Shown: one piece after another, positions 27,280 to 37,200 of the stretch | Layout of the letters: each line of letters opens with the position of its first letter | Numbering within the stretch: position 1 is the first letter of the stretch | Assembly: GCA_963556195.1 (NCBI GenBank) | Contig: OY744535.1 | Span: 97,203,353-97,267,352 of the forward strand | Direction: 5' to 3' | Source of the DNA: Sepiola atlantica | Taxonomy: Eukaryota > Mollusca > Cephalopoda > Sepiida > Sepiolidae | DNA: 64,000 nucleotides | The notes under the pieces: generated by a model | Database searches by the model: none | The model's input: only the letters and a program-made list of their open reading frames with translations | What the model was told of the DNA's origin: nothing | Translations under genes and position numbers: made by a program

Positions 27280-28399
27280 GTTTATCATTTTTGTGTGTGA
27301 TAAGTTTTCGTAGACATTGTATACAAACAAATGATAAGGTTATGTGTGTCGCCATCTTATTGAAACTATTGTTGCACAAAACACTATTTTCATATTATGG
27401 GACGTATATAGTATGCGCTCCAGGGCAGCGATAGGTATGTATATAGTATACGCACCGGGGCGAAGATAAGTACATATATAGAAGGCGCAGACAGAGGTGG
27501 TACTTTTAATAGAAATATGTCATACTTTTGCCCTGGGCAACTGAAAAGGAATGGTGGGGAGGAGACAGCTTTCGCCGAAAGCAACAGGGAACAGGTTGCA
27601 ACGGGAAAAGAGGGGGCGGTGAAATGGGTCGACCAGCGAAGAGAAAGAGGGAAAGATAAAGAGACGGCTATAGAGAGAGGGAGAGAAATAGAAGTTTGAA
27701 TATAAAGATGTTACAAACGCTATTTTTCTGCTATTTTGTGTTTTTATGACCCCGAGCAACGCCGGGTAGCCCTGCTAGTCTTATTGAAACTATAGTAGCA
27801 CAAAACACTATTTTCATATTTCAGATGCTTCGTGAACCTTATGTTGAATATGCACGTGAATGTTAAACATAATTTTATACGGATAACATGGTGGTGCTAT
27901 CCTGTTGTTAGTAACATTTCAAAAGTAAAATGAGATAAAAGCTACTAAAAGTATATTATTTTGTGAGCCACAGATATGCCAACCATTTATTCCTTTACTA
28001 AAAAGTACGGGAATAAATGGTTGGCATATTTGTTTGAAAAAGAATTGAGCACTTTAGATTTATTTTCAGATTTATTTTTGGTTGCAGCATATCCTAACCT
28101 TAACCCTAACCCAACAAACCTAGAAGAACTGATTTTTCAAAAATAAGTCAAATTATAAGAAGAAATATGAGACCCAAGAAAAGGTTTGTAATTACAGAAA
28201 AGACGCTGAAATGAAAGACTGACGAACCAATCATAAATTATCTTCAACGTCTATGAAATGCGAGTATATATTGCAAGTTTCAAAACCTCGAACAAGAAGT
28301 ACAAACAATTGAAGAGAACTTGATTTAATTAACGTCAATTGAAGGTGAAATGTGCAATGCATCACACCGATATAAAATAATGGAACTAATAGGAAATAT
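27280..28399. repeat. Spacer 3 of the composite macro-repeat
   Basis: Third copy of the spacer, slightly more diverged: a shorter AG run, a single mismatch in the hairpin arm at 27970-28033, and several substitutions in the gag-like tail. It contains the Helitron-like block ending near 27778. Confidence 0.93.
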
Positions 28400-28780
28400 G
28401 TCAGAGTTATCTACCCTTAATTTCTTTTATTATATATGGGTCAGAATTATCTGCCCCTAATTAATTTGATTGAATATGGGTCAGAGTTATCTGCCCTAAT
28501 TAATTTGATTGAATATGGGTCAGAATTATCTGCCCCTAATTAATTTGGTGTAATATGGGTAAGAGTTATCTGCCCTAATTAATTTGATTGAATATGGGTC
28601 AGAGTTATCTGCCCTAATTAATTTGATTGAATATGGGTCAGAATTATCTGCCCCTAATTAATTTGATTGAATATGGGTCAGAGTTATCTGCCCCTAATTA
28701 ATTTGATTGAATATGGGTCAGAGTTATCTGCCCCTAATTTATTGGATTGAATATGGGTCAGAGTTATCTCCCCCTAATTT
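28400..28780. repeat. 40-bp satellite array 4 (short, diverged)
   Basis: About nine units of the same family as arrays 2 and 3, with one-base deletions (CTGCCCTAATT) giving 39-bp units. It is followed by a diverged junction into the last spacer. Confidence 0.9.
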
Positions 28781-29599
28781 AATTGTTTTTTTTGTGTGTG
28801 TGATAAGTTTTAGTATACATCGAATACAAATCAAATGATAAGGTTATGTGTGTCGTCATATTATGACAACACACAATACTGTATTCATATTTAAGGTGCT
28901 TTGTGAACTGTTGGGATTAAAATAATCCTGAAAATAAGTTCAGTTCTCCCACGTGAGAATGGGGTAACAATGTGCAGATAAAATCATCAAAGGAGAGATA
29001 TAGGACGGAAGTCTGAGAGAAGGAACACAAAACACAAGAATGTAATTTCATAGCAATTTTAGTAAGAAAGAGATAGGTGGAGTCATAGAATATTTACAGA
29101 GTTTTAAAAGTTCAGTTAGGCATTGGTGAATTTGAGAGAGGGTTTCCGAAAACGTGGTTCGCGTAAACTTATCTGTATAGAGTTCTGGTAACGGCGGGAG
29201 GTCATTCTCTGTGACTGCCGTCTTGGGCTGTATAACATGATGGAGCTATCATGTCGTAAGCAACATCTTAAAAGTAAAATAGGATAAAACCTACTAAAAG
29301 TATGTTATATATTCTGTGAGATTGTAGGTAATCATCCCCACTTGTGAGTTGAGCTTTCTAGTAAGGGAATAAATGGTTAACACTTAGGAATATTTGTTTG
29401 AAAAAAACAAAGTAGCGTTTTAGATTTATGTTTAGTTACAGCGTATCCTAACCCTAACCACAAACTTAGAAGAACTGACTGACTTTTGAAAAAATGAGTC
29501 AGATCATTAAAAAAATATGAGATCCCTCCCCCCCCAAAAAAACAAAGTTCATGTCGATGAAACAAAAAATTGATGAACCAATCATAAAATAGCTACACT
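28781..29599. repeat. Diverged fourth spacer of the macro-repeat
   Basis: Related to spacers 1-3 (ATGATAAGGTTATGTGTGTCG, the GGGAATAAATGGTT hairpin arm, the CCTAACCCTAACC stretch) but much more diverged. It lacks the Helitron-like block and has about 300 bp of extra sequence at 28910-29225. It appears to be the older version from which the recent copies differ. No gene. Confidence 0.75.
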
Positions 29600-30040
29600 G
29601 TCTATAAAATGGGAGTAGATCTTGCGAGTTTGAAAAACGTCGGACAAGAAGAACAAACAATTAGAGAGGAATTAATTCAATTAAGGTTAATTGAAGGTGA
29701 AATGTGCAATGCATCACACCGATAAAAAATAATGGAACAACTACAAATAGGAAATATTTCTTTTAATAACTGCATTGACTTTATCCAACAACAAGAATTA
29801 ATACAGAAATACAACCAGTATAAAAGTCATCTCTGCAACCAAATATTCACCGAAACTTACAGGTTAAAAAGATTTTTTAAATGTTGGTATTTTGGACGTA
29901 AACACGAAATGTAAAGGGGAAAATGCCCAGCACTTGGAAAAACTTGTACAAATTGTACAAACCATTTTCAAGCAATAAGAAATTTGGAAAATATGGGCAA
30001 CTTGCATGTGGCTCATTAAACAAGCTGCCGTTCCAACATA
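29600..30040 (+). pseudogene. LTR-retrotransposon gag fragment with zinc-knuckle remnant
   Basis: Conceptual translation gives a helical segment with EEQTIREELIQL, then NCIDFIQQQELIQKYNQYK. After about 60 residues comes a CWYFGRKHEM...GKCPALGKTCTNC region followed by NHFQAI. That Cys-rich block matches the gag zinc knuckle of Gypsy/Mag-like elements (usual form CxxCGRxH...CPAxGKxCxxCxKxNHF), with one Cys changed to Phe. Stops occur at about 29723 and 29911. Spacers 1-3 carry the N-terminal part of the same sequence, cut off by the 40-bp arrays at GGAAATAT. No pol was found downstream. Confidence 0.7.
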
Positions 30041-30061
30041 TATAAATCTAAGTGAACTTAC

Positions 30062-30187
30062 TTGAGTAACTTCGGTATTTGAAATAAATAATTCCACCAA
30101 TTATAATAATAATAAGTGCTGCAATCGTAGAAGACAGTATTATTATTATTAATATATTGTCATCACTCCCATCACTCCTTTTAATAT
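30062..30187 (-). CDS. Transmembrane exon of the EGF-repeat receptor gene
   Basis: A 126-bp exon. On the minus strand a pyrimidine-rich acceptor (poly-T then TTTGTTTCAG) leads into codons for DIKRSDGSDDN, then a strongly hydrophobic stretch of about 25 residues (ILIIIILSS...IIIIIGGIIYF). Basic and polar residues KYRSYS follow, and then a good donor GTAAGTTC. Entry and exit are both phase 1, as in the EGF exons upstream on the same strand. The acidic outer side and basic inner flank fit a single-pass type I topology with the EGF modules outside the cell. The cytoplasmic exons that should follow are not recognised at lower coordinates. That it belongs to the same gene as the EGF exons is inference from strand, phase and order. 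Confidence 0.7.
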
Positions 30188-30211
30188 CTGAAACAAAAAA
30201 AAAAACAGTGA

Positions 30212-30318
30212 TTAAGAACTTGGAAAACAAAGAATTCTACCAGATATAATAATAATTAGTGCTGCAATCGTAGGTACCAGTATTATTACCAATGTATTAT
30301 CATCATTCTCTTTAATAT
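30212..30318 (-). pseudogene. Duplicated transmembrane exon (alternative terminal exon or relic)
   Basis: It lies just upstream, in gene orientation, of the main transmembrane exon and resembles it closely. It has the acceptor GGTTTCAG, the phase-1 start DIKENDDN and a hydrophobic core with TIAALIIII, as in its neighbour. Instead of continuing to a donor it reads RILCFPSS and a stop at 30212. It arose by local exon duplication. It could be an alternative 3' exon giving a short-tailed isoform, or simply a decayed copy; transcripts would be needed to tell. Confidence 0.55.
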
Positions 30319-30474
30319 CTGAAACCAAAAAAGAAAATTGATTAAGAATTTGGAAAACACAACATAATGTTCGGTAAAAAGTGGCACCTCCAAAATTTGA
30401 ACATGTTAAACCTCAATAAATGAAATATTATTAAGAATAAATGTATGTTGGGAAACAGGGGCTTTGATGTTTAA

Positions 30475-30745
30475 AAAATATTGTAGTTTTATTTTTTTAG
30501 ATATTTATTCTTGCAGAATTCACGGGAAATAACTTGACATGATTACTTCCCTTTAATGTTTAAAAATATCGCAGTTATATTTTTTTAGGTATTTATTCTT
30601 GCAAAATCTACGGGAAATAACTTATGACATGATTAACTTCCTTTAATGGTTAGAAGTATCGTGGTTTTATTGTTTAATATATTTATTCTAGCAGAATCCG
30701 AGGGAAATAAATTATGACATGATTACTTTCCTTTAATGTATTCGG
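30475..30745. repeat. Three tandem copies of an ~95-bp intronic repeat
   Basis: Three diverged units, each with TTTTATT...TTTATTCT.GCA.AAT, then GGGAAATAA...TGACATGATTA and CCTTTAATG, at about 30475-30560, 30561-30650 and 30651-30745. The repeat is non-coding and sits in the intron between the transmembrane exons and the last EGF exon. Confidence 0.7.
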
Positions 30746-30781
30746 CAAGTAAAAGGTAAAATCGCAACTCAGAAACTTTTC

Positions 30782-32188
30782 TTAGTCTGAATAAACATTT
30801 TCAGAAGGAAAGTGATGCAAAATAACAGTGGAAATGAGACAATATTGATATGTTAGATTAGATGTTGGATTTACATATGTTAGATTAGATGTTGGATTTA
30901 CATATGTTAGATTAGATGTTGGATTTACATATGTAAGATTAGTTGTTGGATTTACATATGTTAGATTAGATGTTGGATTTACATATGTTAGATTTACATA
31001 TGTTAGATTAGATGTTGGATTTACATATGTTAGATTATATGTTGGATTTACATATGTTAGATTAGATGTTGGATTTACATGTATTAGATTAGATGTTGGA
31101 TTTACATGTGTTAGATTAGATGTTGGATTTACATATGTTAGATTTACATATGTTAGATTAGATGTTGGATTTACATATGTTAGATTAGATGTTGGATTTA
31201 CATATATTAGATGAGATGTTGGATTTACATATGTTAGATTTACATATGTTAGATTAGATGTTGGATTTACATATGTTAGATTAGATGTTGGATTTACATG
31301 TGTTAGATTAGATGTTGAATTTACATATGTTAGATTAGATGTTTGATTTTCATGTGTTAGATTAGATGTTGGATTAACATGTGTTAGATTAGATGTTGGA
31401 TTTACATGTGTTAGATTAGATGTTGAATTTACATATGTTAGATTAGATGTTGGATTTACATATGTTAGATTAGATGTTGAATTTACATATGTTAAATTAG
31501 ATGTTTGATTTTCATGTGTTAGATTAGATGTTGGATTTACATATGTTAGATTAGATGTTGGATTTACATATGTTAGATTAGATGTTGGATTTACATATGT
31601 TAAATTAGATGTTGGATTTACATGTGTTAGATTAGATGTTGGATTTACATATGTTAGATTAGATGTTGAATTTACATGTGTTAGATTAGATGTTGGATTT
31701 ACATATGTTAGATTAGATGTTGGATTTACATGTGTTAGATTAGATGTTGAATTTACATATGTTAGATTAGATGTTGGATTTTCATGTGTTAGATTAGATG
31801 TTGGATTTACATATGGGAACTTGCTGTAGTCATCGATGGCGACTAGCACATAATCTTCAGATGGGAAAGGACCAGCGAAGTCCAGGGAGATTTTAGTCCC
31901 TTTGGCAGTGGGGAGTGATGTGATGAGTATGGGCTCACGGTGTGATGATGATACAGGGTTGAAAGCCTGGCAGGGGATACAGTTGCGCACCATCTCTTTC
32001 ACTAGCTTGTCGATTCCAGGGAACCACACCTTTTCCCTCACTAGCTGCTTCATCTTGACAATGCCCTGGTGGCCTCGAAGGATGAGACAATCATGTGCGG
32101 ATAGTTCGTCCTTGAAGCGTGTGAGACTGGATATCTGTGTGTCATTCAAGTTTCCATCTGAAAGTGAAGTCACCACTTTCTGCAACAA
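30782..32188 (-). pseudogene. Gypsy integrase fragment expanded by an in-frame minisatellite
   Basis: A 468-codon open frame. Residues about 1-125 are a Ty3/Gypsy integrase N-terminus. They include the HHCC zinc-binding region (the CIPCQAF end is visible), the first catalytic-core Asp in SLDFAGPF, and VAIDDYSKFPY. At that point the frame enters about 35 repeats of a nine-residue unit, YVNPTSNLT with H/Y and N/S variants, encoded by a 27-bp minisatellite (about 30848-31815). It ends with 21 unrelated residues. The second Asp and the Glu of the catalytic triad are absent, so it is not an active integrase. The frame stays open because the period is a multiple of three. It belongs to the rearranged Gypsy at 30782-35103. 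Confidence 0.85.
30848..31815. repeat. 27-bp minisatellite within integrase
   Basis: On the plus strand the unit is ACATATGTTAGATTAGATG followed by TTGGATTT. There are about 35 copies with point variants and a few shortened units (TTAGATTTACATATG). It is embedded exactly after the integrase residues FPY on the minus strand. Confidence 0.95.
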
Positions 32189-32640
32189 GGGGTCTTCTCG
32201 TGTGGCTAACTTAACCTCTCCAAGGGTGATAGATTTGGGTATGGGAACCTGCTGTAGTCGTCAATGGTGTGTTGAGCCACGTGTCTTATGTATGCCTCAG
32301 CTGCATCGTCTCTCTTTGGTTTGTAATGAGGATGTCGGCTGAGGTAGTCGACAGAGTTTAGGTTGTCCTTTCCAGGCTGGTACACTAAATTATACTAATA
32401 TGGTATGAGGCGCAGACACCAGCATTACATTCTGGACGTGGCTGGCTTGAGGCTTTTGACGATATCGAGAAGTGGTCTGTGGTCAGTGGTGACGGTGAAC
32501 CTTGACCCATACAAATAGAGGTGAAAATGTTCGGCAATGGCTAGCATCTCTCTCTCAGTCTGTGAGTATCGCTGTTCTACATCTGTGAGGGAACGGAATG
32601 CATAACACAGTATTTTCTCATCTTGTGTAAGCAATCCGAG
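32189..32640 (-). pseudogene. Gypsy RNase H and linker, copy A
   Basis: Minus-strand codons give CYAFRSLTDVEQRYSQTERE, an MLAIAEHFHLYLYGSRF segment, and TTDHRPLLDIV: the Ty3/Gypsy RNase H core with its ERE and TDHRPL blocks. After a break come YQPGKDNLNSVDYLSRHPH, the usual end of RNase H, and residues leading toward the integrase zone. The upstream RT and protease are missing. At 32636 the sequence switches abruptly to an unrelated plus-strand LINE. Confidence 0.85.
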
Positions 32641-33505
32641 GCAATGGCTGAATCCCTAGAAAATGACATCCAGGCTGTAGTGGATTGGGGTCATAAATGG
32701 TTGGTAACTTTTAATGCCACAAAGACAAAGCTCCTTTCCTTCCACAACTACAAGAAACCTCTTCAACCATCATGGCAAATAACACCCTACCTGAGAGTGC
32801 AATATTTAAACTCCTCGGCCTAACGTTCACAGGTAACATGGATTGGAGCAAATACATTGAAGACATTCCCAAAGAAGGTGGACTCCCTCTACCGTGATAG
32901 TAAACTCTTCACACTATCCTGAAAATTTCTCACACCTGACATTATCCTGTATCTCTACAAAGCCACCATCCGCCCAGGCATGGAGTATTGTTGCCACATC
33001 TGGGCTGGTGCATCATCCACTAGTCTTTCCCTCTTAGACAAAGTCCAAAAAAGAGTCGCCAACCTAATAGGTCCTTCATTATCCATCAAGCTCCAGCCCC
33101 TGTCCCATCGTCGCAATGTTGCTTCCTTCTGCTTGTTTTACAAATACTTCTATGGATTGTGCTCCGATGAACTTGCTTCTCTGGTGCCCCCTCGACATAA
33201 ATACACTAGACCAACTTGTCAATCAGCAAAATCCCATCCATTCACTGTGGAGGTCCCCAGATGCCGGAGAGCCTTCTACTCTAATAGCTTCTTTCCTTGT
33301 GCTGCCGGCCTATGGAACTCCCTCCCTGCTCCCTGTTTCCCAGACTGTACCGACATGCAGAGGTTTAAAACTAATGTAAACAGACATCTCGCTACACAAC
33401 TCCCAACTTAGGATGACACCCAAAACCTACACCCTAATTCTCAGTAACCCCTTACATATACAGTGGTGGCCTGCCTCGTATGGGGTTAAATATGTTAAAA
33501 AAAAG
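32636..33505 (+). pseudogene. CR1/Jockey-like LINE 3' half, decayed
   Basis: Frames at 32623-32823 and 32980-33411 encode the C-terminal RT region of a CR1/Jockey-type non-LTR element. Visible landmarks are VVDWGHKWLVTFNATKTKLL, ATIRPGMEYCCHIWAGAS, LLDKVQKRVANLIG and GLWNSLPAPCFP, ending in FKTNVNRHL. A frameshift separates the two halves, and the region between them holds GLTFTGNMDWSKYIE-like codons in another frame. The 3' UTR ends near an A-rich run at about 33497-33520. It is 5'-truncated and inserted into, or fused with, the rearranged Gypsy. Confidence 0.85.
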
Positions 33506-33520
33506 AAGAAAATTGCCCCT

Positions 33521-33861
33521 TATCCAAAGTTGCCTCTTAACGCCCTTCTTCTGCCCTGTACTATCTGTGCGAGTATTTATGTCTTATGTATGCCTCAGCT
33601 GCATTGTCTCTCTTTGGTTTGTAATGAGGATGTCGGCTGAGGGAGTCGACAGAGTTTAGGTTGTCCTTTCCAGGCTGGTACACTAAGTTATACTCATATG
33701 GTATGAGGCGCAGACACCAGCATTACATTTTGGACGTGGCTGGCTTGAGGCTTTTGACGATATCGAGAAGTGGTCTGTGGTCAGTGGTGACGGTGAACCT
33801 CGACCTATAGAAATAGAGGTGAAAATGTTCGGCAACATATACAACGGCTAGCATCTCGCTC
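33521..33861 (-). pseudogene. Gypsy RNase H copy B (first part) fused to a gag scrap
   Basis: 33574-33850 is a close duplicate of the RNase H stretch at 32283-32540 (same codons for the YQPGKDN, TTDH and EHFHLYL blocks). Just before it on the plus strand, about 33535-33573 matches a piece of the gag near 34547-34600. The joint is therefore an illegitimate fusion of two parts of one element. Copy B is interrupted at 33861 by a MITE and resumes at 34381. Confidence 0.8.
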
Positions 33862-34371
33862 TAGACCTCTTCAAAATTGACCTTTTTCTTCAAACATATG
33901 GAAACTGCTATTATTCCCATTCTCCAAGGTCTAAATTAGCTAAATATACCAGTTATTGTATACATGCATTAAGAGTAACATTTTTGAGATAAAGTTATGT
34001 ATTATATGATGGCATCCTTTCCAAGCTTAAAAAATATATATGTTTGTGCATTAAAATTAATTAAAATTAACACAGGTGTTCATGTGTTTACTACCAGATG
34101 CAAGAAAATTTTATTAGCTTTCATTTGGTACCACTTTCAATGCTATAGCATCAACCTCTGGAAAGCTACAATAAAAATAAGGACATAATATCCCAAATTT
34201 TGCAGCGTTTTTGAAAAACGTCAACAATAAAATTACATGGCTCTTGAGGCAGGCATAGCCAAGGTCCAAGATCACAATAACTGGTATATTTCGCTAATAT
34301 AGACCTTGGAAAATGGGAATAATAGCAGTTTCCATATGTTTGAAGAAAAAGGTCAATTTTGAAGAAGTCTA
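33862..34371. mobile_element. Mutator-like MITE with 98-bp TIRs and 9-bp TSD
   Basis: A 510-bp element with long terminal inverted repeats, 33862-33959 and 34274-34371, starting TAGACYTCTTCAAAATTGACC in both orientations with few mismatches. It is flanked by a perfect 9-bp duplication ATCTCGCTC (33853-33861 and 34372-34380). Nine-base target duplications plus long TIRs are characteristic of Mutator-like DNA transposons. There is no transposase; the interior open frame has no domain, so it is non-autonomous. The unoccupied equivalent of the site exists in the same window at about 32538-32560 in RNase H copy A, which confirms both boundaries. Confidence 0.9.
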
Positions 34372-34380
34372 ATCTCGCTC

Positions 34381-35103
34381 TCAGTCTGCTAGTATCGCTG
34401 TTCTACATCTGTGAAGGCACGGAATGCATAACACAGCAGCACGACAAGGCGTGGACCTCCTTTCGTTCTATGCATGCAGCACGTATGTGTGGGAGTTCAA
34501 TCGCCCTGGCTTCGTCCAGTACATGATTGAGTGTGGAGTTGTCTCTTAACGCCCTTCTTCTGACCTTAGAGGACGAACAGTCCTGTACTATCTGTGCGAG
34601 TATTTCTCGATCCGTGTCTGTGAAGTCACACGTGGATGCTAATGTCCTCAGTCTGACATAGAAAGAGTCCAAGGTTTCGTCCACATTCTGCGATGCGCCT
34701 CGAAATTTGGAGATCTTGTACGACATATTCTTTTGAGATGTGAAATAGTCCGTAAGTGACTTCTTTGCGGGTTCATAAGTGTTTGGTATCTTTGATCTAT
34801 CTCATGATTCGACAGTCGAGTCAACGCCTTTCTGTATGTCCATGAAGTTGTGGAAAAGATCAAAAACTTTGTCTCCGGCATAGTGAAGCAGGTCGACGTT
34901 TCATTTCTTGTCTGTGTCGATGTCCAAAGCAATAAATAGATTCTCAAGCTTGTCCAACTACTTTTACCAGCGGATTCCAATGGTATTCTGATTAGAATGG
35001 ACACTAAAACTTGGAAAATTGGGTAATCCGTTAGAAGACATTCTCTCTGTTCTTGTGAATATTTTCTTTGTTTAGTTTTATTTTTTAATTGTGAGGACGT
35101 CAC
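34381..35103 (-). pseudogene. RNase H remnant fused to Gypsy gag
   Basis: From 34381 to about 34442 the RNase H copy B continues. Above that, minus-strand codons encode a Gypsy-type gag core: SYKISKFRGASQNVDETLDS, FYVRLRTLASTCDF, then DREILAQIVQDC and RRRALRD. Further upstream, in a shifted frame at about 34740-35000, is the N-terminal part (LHYAGDKVFDLFHNF-like). The order gag, RNase H, integrase on the minus strand is correct for Gypsy, but protease and RT are deleted. Frameshifts and stops make it non-functional. No LTRs were identified around it. Confidence 0.8.
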
Positions 35104-36356
35104 GTAAATCGTTGCCAGTTTTAAAATTGTATTTATCTCTCATCTAGTGAAAGAGTTGAAAGAGAAAGAAGATACAAACGGAACAAATGCAAGAACACAG
35201 GAGAAGGAACACGTTAACACTTTGGTTGCTTCGCTCGTAATAAGAACACGTCAGCCTAAAGTGTTTATTTTACAAAGATTTCATACAAGGGAGATCACTC
35301 TGACCGCCAAATATCGAGGAAGGCTGAATCGATAATTTAAGGGATGTGAATTATCCACGGGTCTGAAAAATCACAATCAAAACCTCTCCACTCAATTATA
35401 AAATGTTCATTTAATTAAAAGTCAATGTTCATTTGTTTTTAGTGTAGAAAGTTCATTGAGAAATGTTAGAGGAAAAATCTGGCCTTATATGGGGTCGAAG
35501 TGGATCCAAAAAGACAATTTCGATAAATTCAGAAAACCCTCTGATTGGTTCAAAATATTATTGTTATTTGTTTTTATTAATTCAGGTAGATGCATGAGCA
35601 AAAACGAGTTTCAGTATTTTTATTTTGGGCATAAGTTTACTATAGATGATAGATGTCGCGGATTAAGGGAACTGTCCAACTGACATCAAGCTTTTATTCC
35701 CCATGAACTGTTTCACACCTGGTGTTTTCTTTTCTGATCTCCTGGGTTGCATTAGTTCAGGGCAAGTTATTGCCCTTAGATTGCATTTTAGCTGCACATT
35801 ACATCTCTCCTCTTCCTCCAATTTTAAGTAGGCTATGTATGTGTCTGGTGTTAATATCTTTGTGAAACGCATGCTTTTTTATATAATATAATTCTTTTTT
35901 TAAAATGATTTTATTATTTATAATTCATTATTTGTGTGATGTTATAGAGCATAGTCCTTAAGTCTGTCGGGAATGTGTCTTTCCCAGTTAGAGTGTCTGT
36001 CAGTCAAAACAGTTTTAAACACTGTTCGACATGCACATTCATGCCTCAAAATCAGATTTTCTCTCCGAGGAGGACTGTTCACTTCGCAATTCCCGGATGT
36101 CCAGCGTGTAAAAGTTTAACAGCTTTGCATGAAGTGTCTCCAGAAAGATCATGCAGTGACTTTTGAGGATGATACTTGCATTGTCTGCAAGTGACAGTTC
36201 AGATCGACAATGGAAGAGAGTGTGGAATGTTGGTTTGTCAACATCATCTTTATTGGTATGTCATTTGGTTACAATTGCTCTAATTGCAGTGGTGAGTGAT
36301 TTTTTTTGTATTTTTTTAACATAGTTAACACCAAACAAGGCAAAAGTTTTGGGGGC
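35104..36356. other. Intronic sequence without recognised gene
   Basis: AT-rich intron of the EGF gene. Short frames at 35147-35335, 35456-35683 and 35975-36166 have no recognisable domain. The last region has a few paired cysteines in shifting frames, which might be a mobile-element remnant, but I cannot assign it. Confidence 0.4.
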
Positions 36357-36428
36357 TCATCTTAAGTTGGGAGCTGTGCAGCGAGATGTCTGTTTACATT
36401 AGTTTTAAATTTCTGCATGTCGGTACTG
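36357..36428 (-). pseudogene. Short 3' fragment of the CR1/Jockey-like LINE
   Basis: The reverse complement matches the end of the LINE coding region at about 33350-33415 (ACCGACATGCAGA, AACTAATGTAAACAGACATC, CAACTTA). It is a severely 5'-truncated second copy of that family, in the opposite orientation. Confidence 0.75.
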
Positions 36429-36429
36429 T

Positions 36430-37200
36430 CAGTAGTTGTCTTGTTGACTTGTGGGTAGTTTATAAGGTTTTTGGCATTAAAACGAGAGTTTCTCCCACAT
36501 TGTAGTTTGATAAATAAACTTGTCCTGAAAAATCAATTTATTTCATGCTGCATGTAGTAGTAGAAAAAATATACTTGTTCTGAAAAGGACAGTTTATCAC
36601 AAAATGTGTGTAGTAGTTTGAAAAATTAACTTGTCCTGAAAAAGCCAATTCATCTCATTTGTATACAATGTTTGAAACATAAACTTCTTATTCACATGTG
36701 TGCGATTTCTACATCACTTATTCATAAAATTAGTTTCATCAAAAATATAACTAATCTATTGTTACTTCTCACTGCTCTCTCCTCTGGGCCATACTAATTC
36801 AAATAAAGACTGAAAATGCAGGAAGGAAAAAATGACCTACTTTCTGTGTTGACAGACATAAACATGTGAACGAACTGATGATTGATACATTCTTTTACAT
36901 TAGAAAGAAGCAGACAAAAACAGACATGTTAAAATTCAGTAAACTTGCTTACCAGTTTGGCAGTTATCTCCCTTGTATCCAGCTTCACATTTCCAATTTG
37001 AACAAACCCCATATTTTTTATGGCAGTAGGTATTGTTTGCACAATGACAGGTCTGCAAACATCCACTGCCAAATTTACCAACCGGACAATCTGAAAAGAG
37101 TGAAAATAAGACATAAACAAACAAACAAATGGGTTAATTTATCAAGATTAGCTGAGTTTAGATCACAACCAAATTGTATTTATTTATTCTGCCATGGCAT
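36430..37200 (-). repeat. Segmental duplication copy 1 (EGF exon plus flanking intron)
   Basis: This stretch, including the EGF exon 36953-37090, aligns with 50050-50990. Shared intronic words include TGTCCTGAAAAATCAATTTA, TCATCAAAAAT, GCTCTCTCCTCTGGGCCATA and AACGAACTGATGATTGATAC, on both sides of the exon. The EGF exon was therefore copied together with intron sequence. Confidence 0.85.
36953..37090 (-). CDS. EGF-like module exon (most 3' of four)
   Basis: A 138-bp exon with acceptor CTCTTTTCAG at its upstream edge and donor CTG|GTAAGC. Phase 1-1 means it can be gained or lost without frameshift. It encodes about 46 residues: CPVGKFGSGC, LQTCHC, NNTYCHKKYGVCSNWKC, then EAGYKGDNCQTG. Eight cysteines in the spacing C-x(7)-C-x(3)-C-x-C-x(n)-C...C...C-x(8)-C mark the laminin-type EGF module of MEGF10/PEAR1/SREC-like receptors. 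Such modules are extracellular and bind ligands or apoptotic cells in known relatives; the role here is unknown. It is the last EGF exon before the transmembrane exon. Confidence 0.88.

Noticed and set aside
613..28780. CRISPR-like arrays
   Set aside because: The repeats are contiguous satellites without unique spacers, and the genome is eukaryotic.
23161..29460. Interstitial telomere (CCCTAA)n
   Set aside because: Only about two imperfect units (CCTTAACCCTAACCC) occur in each spacer, too few to call a telomeric repeat.
31902..32342. 146-codon plus-strand frame
   Set aside because: Shadow of the Gypsy integrase and RNase H codons on the minus strand.
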